Source: Treponema sp. (GTDB lineage Bacteria > Spirochaetota > Spirochaetia > Treponematales > Treponemataceae). From it: a stretch of DNA of 5,918 bases. Both the position numbers and the translations under genes were made by a program. The notes under the pieces are model-generated. The model was not told the DNA's origin. It made no database searches and saw only the letters and a program-made list of their open reading frames with translations. The stretch lies in contig DMQP01000003.1 of the NCBI GenBank assembly GCA_003455655.1, positions 1-5,918 on the forward strand, written 5' to 3'. Positions 3,619 to 5,918 of the stretch are shown piece by piece. How positions within the stretch are numbered: position 1 is the first letter of the stretch; every line of letters begins with the position of its first letter.

Positions 3619-5918
3619 TTACGGCATGTGAATGATATCACGAGGCTTACTTCCATTTGCTGGTCCAACTATACCGCGTTCTTCCATTTCTTCTACCAAA
3701 CGAGCTGCTCGGTTGTATCCAATTTTTAACTTGCGTTGAATATAACTTGCGCTTGCTTTTCCCGCCTGAACAACAATATCAAGTGCTTTTTCGTAAAGTG
3801 GGTCTTCTCCTCCTTCAGAGAAAAGAGACATTTGTTCTCCAGACTCATCTTCATCATCATCAACAAAAATTTCGTCATCAATATATTCTGGTTCGCCCCA
3901 CTCTTTAACAGCAGCAACAACATCTTCAACTTCTTGGTCAGTAACAAATGCACCCTGTATACGCATGGGGAAGGGATCTGTTGCACTAGCATACAACATG
4001 TCACCTTTACCCAAAAGTTTTTCTGCACCAACTTGATCTATAATAATGCGACTGTCTGTTTTACTTGCAACCATAAATGCAATACGACTTGGAATGTTTG
4101 CTTTTATTAAACCAGTAATTACATCAATAGATGGACGCTGAGTTGCAAGCACTAAATGAATTCCAACTGCACGACTCATTGCAGCAAGACGAGCAAGCAC
4201 GCTTTCCAACTGTTTACCTGTTGTTGCCATTAAATCTGCAAATTCATCAATAACAATAACTAAGTAAGGTAATTTTTCTGTAGCAATTTTTCTTTCTTCA
4301 ACACGCTTGTTGTAACTGCTTATATCACGAACTCCCAAACCATCAAGCAAAGCGTAACGTCTTTCCATTTCGCACAAAGCATATTGTAACGACTGCATTG
4401 CACGTTTGGGTTCAGTAATAACAGGAGTAAGTAAGTGAGGAATATCATTGTACAATTTAAGTTCAACAATTTTGGGATCAATCAAAATCATCTTCACTTC
4501 GTTAGGATTACGTTTGTACAAAATACTTAAAATCATGTTGTTAATACAAACAGATTTACCTGCACCTGTTGAACCAGCAATCAAAAGGTGTGGTGTCTTA
4601 ACTAAATCCATTACCTGAATACGACCTTCAATGTCTTTTCCCAAAACAACAGGCACACCCATCTTTTTCCATTCAGGAATGTTTTGTTCTATACATTCAC
4701 GGAAGGAAACAATTGCACGCTTTGCGTTAGGAACTTCAATACCTACTGCTCGCTTTCCTGGAATAGGCGCAACAATACGCACCGAACTTGCAGCAAGACG
4801 AAGCGCAATGTTATCTTGCAAGGCAACAATTCTGCTTAACTTAACACCAGAAGCAGGAAGCATTTCAAACATCGTAACAACAGGACCTTTTACAATGTCT
4901 GTAATTTCTGCTTCAATTTTGAATTCACTCAGAGTTTCTTTTAAGTTTTGAGCAGCTTGTTTTGTTTCTTCATCAATTATCCAATAAGGATTATCTTCGT
5001 ATGCAGTCAACAAGTCTGTAGAAATTTTGTAAGGACCGCGACGAGGTTTTTTAGGAACATCGGGACGAATTACAACTTCCTCTTTTTTCTCTGTGTCCTT
5101 TTTTTCTTCTACGCTTTCTGTTTCAACTTGTTGTTTTGCATCTGCATCCATTTTTTCGAACACAGAATCCAGTGCGGAAAACATGGAGTTTTTGGGCTCT
5201 TCCTCAACTCCTGAACCCTTATTAAAAGGGAGCTTTTCTTTTTCCTCTTCCTCTGGTGGCTCTTCAAAAGGAATATCAAAAGAAGACTCTTGTTCTTTTT
5301 CTTCCAAAGCTTCTCGGTTAGCTTCTTCGAAATCAGCAATGATGTCATCTTCATCATCTTCTTGCATTTCAAAAGAATCCCAATCGCCTTCATCATCAAC
5401 AACAGTACGATTGTACGAAGGAGCAGCAACTTTCTGGAAAGAAACTTCTTTTTGCACTACCGGTTCTTCTTTTACAACTTCTTCTTCAACCGCAGGTTCT
5501 TCTTCGACAACTTCTTCTTCGACTGCCGGCTCTTCTTCTACAACTTCTTCTTCAACTGCTGACTCTTCTTCGGTAACTTCTTCTTCAACCGCTGGTTCTT
5601 CTTCGGTAACTTCTTCTTCGACAGTCGGTTCTTCTTCTACAACTTCTTCTTCAACCGTAGGTTCTTCTTCGGTAACTTCTTCTTCAACTGCTGGCTCTTC
5701 TTCTACAACTTCTTCTTCAACCGCAGGCTCTTCTTCGGTAACTTCTTCTTCAACCGCAGGTTCTTCTTCTACAACTGCTTCATTATGTTCGGGTTCAACC
5801 TGAATCATGTTTTCGTTTAAGGCTTGTGCTTGTTCAGCTTGCCAACTTATTGTTTCATCGCTTGAAGAATAATTTTTTTCTTCATTATTTACTGCATCAA
5901 GTATGCGATTATTTTCGT
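3619..5918 (-). CDS. ftsK: DNA translocase FtsK (5' end beyond the window)
   Basis: FtsK is the hexameric septal ATPase that pumps chromosome ends across the division site and activates dimer resolution. The frame is open from the window edge through 36 codons before the first ATG (5806-5808), so the N-terminal membrane segments lie outside and that ATG is internal. Counting from it as residue 1: a Glu-rich repeat linker (14-123), a second acidic, Lys/Glu-rich linker (about 136-250), the motor domain (about 265-635) with Walker A GSTGAGKS (412-419) and Walker B LVIVIDEF (516-523), and the signature ATQRPSIDVITG (555-566). An acidic hinge (640-668) leads to the FtsK gamma winged helix (about 670-729) with IGYNRAARLVEEME and IVGPANGSKPRDI, which reads polar chromosome motifs. 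The GH18 gene follows after 20 bp. Confidence 0.95.
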   Translation of the reverse strand, partial: ENNRILDAVNNEEKNYSSSDETISWQAEQAQALNENMIQVEPEHNEAVVEEEPAVEEEVTEEEPAVEEEVVEEEPAVEEEVTEEEPTVEEEVVEEEPTVEEEVTEEEPAVEEEVTEEESAVEEEVVEEEPAVEEEVVEEEPAVEEEVVKEEPVVQKEVSFQKVAAPSYNRTVVDDEGDWDSFEMQEDDEDDIIADFEEANREALEEKEQESSFDIPFEEPPEEEEKEKLPFNKGSGVEEEPKNSMFSALDSVFEKMDADAKQQVETESVEEKKDTEKKEEVVIRPDVPKKPRRGPYKISTDLLTAYEDNPYWIIDEETKQAAQNLKETLSEFKIEAEITDIVKGPVVTMFEMLPASGVKLSRIVALQDNIALRLAASSVRIVAPIPGKRAVGIEVPNAKRAIVSFRECIEQNIPEWKKMGVPVVLGKDIEGRIQVMDLVKTPHLLIAGSTGAGKSVCINNMILSILYKRNPNEVKMILIDPKIVELKLYNDIPHLLTPVITEPKRAMQSLQYALCEMERRYALLDGLGVRDISSYNKRVEERKIATEKLPYLVIVIDEFADLMATTGKQLESVLARLAAMSRAVGIHLVLATQRPSIDVITGLIKANIPSRIAFMVASKTDSRIIIDQVGAEKLLGKGDMLYASATDPFPMRIQGAFVTDQEVEDVVAAVKEWGEPEYIDDEIFVDDDEDESGEQMSLFSEGGEDPLYEKALDIVVQAGKASASYIQRKLKIGYNRAARLVEEMEERGIVGPANGSKPRDIIHMP
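5440..5769 (-). repeat. 33-bp tandem repeats in ftsK coding an 11-residue acidic unit
   Basis: Nine clear units of EEE(P/S)(A/T)VEEEV(V/T) run from 5769 down to 5473. A tenth, decayed unit (KEEPVVQKEVS) runs to 5440. The last residue alternates T,V,T,V,T and then reads T,V,V,V, so the first part also has a 66-bp higher-order period. Synonymous differences between units (GCG/GCA/GCT, for instance) show the array is not freshly duplicated. Because 33 is a multiple of three, gain or loss of units would only change linker length. The array lies between the membrane part and the motor of FtsK. Confidence 0.9.

Noticed and set aside
5440..5769. CRISPR array
   Set aside because: The 33-bp periodicity has no unique spacers. 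It is a coding tandem repeat within ftsK.
5093..5803. 236-residue Ser/Thr-rich plus-strand open frame
   Set aside because: It is the antisense reading of the Glu-rich ftsK repeats (GAA codons read as TTC and TCT). It has no ribosome site and no plausible protein pattern.

Overview
This is a bacterial window of low to moderate GC, with tightly packed genes in two convergent groups and a repeat-rich accessory segment at the left end. No marker fixes the taxon. The acidic FtsK with a YaaH-like GH18 gene behind it, a CE2-type esterase and dispersed palindromic repeats would fit a Treponema-like spirochaete, but that is a low-confidence inference.

Layout. Bases 1-247 hold what may be the last codons of an upstream gene, an imperfect 25-bp inverted repeat (36-100), a composite palindromic repeat (115-180) and an extended -10 promoter placed so close to the next ATG that the mRNA should be leaderless. 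Bases 248-900 carry a two-gene toxin-antitoxin-like cassette: a DUF4258 protein followed by a 78-residue YgiT/MqsA-type zinc-finger protein with no DNA-binding domain. A 108-bp hairpin-rich segment lies at the junction of the two genes. It is bounded by two copies of GGAGG, and removing one copy plus the intervening DNA restores an in-frame ATGA stop/start overlap, so it reads as an insertion of a small repeat into an ancestral overlapping operon. A second composite repeat (901-964) starts directly after the antitoxin stop codon. Its hairpin has the same geometry as the one at 136-180 but a covarying stem, so the cassette is bracketed by two related repeats.

Bases 1013-2493 are a plus-strand pair: a CE2-like SGNH esterase without a signal peptide, overlapping by 4 bp (ATGA) with cytidine deaminase (cdd). 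Convergent to it on the minus strand are ftsK (5' end outside the window, 3' end at 3619) and, 20 bp downstream, an exported YaaH/SleL-like GH18 glycosidase (2480-3598) whose 3' end overlaps that of cdd by 14 bp.

How the genes fit together. The esterase and deaminase look like carbohydrate and nucleoside salvage functions that share a transcript. FtsK is the septal chromosome translocase, and the linked GH18 enzyme could act on envelope glycans or peptidoglycan. The FtsK linker contains about ten 33-bp tandem repeats coding an 11-residue Glu-rich unit. The best candidates for something not yet described are the inserted element in the toxin-antitoxin operon, the covarying flanking repeats and the ftsK-GH18 pairing. 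I see no CRISPR array, tRNA, rRNA, transposase or integrase in the window.
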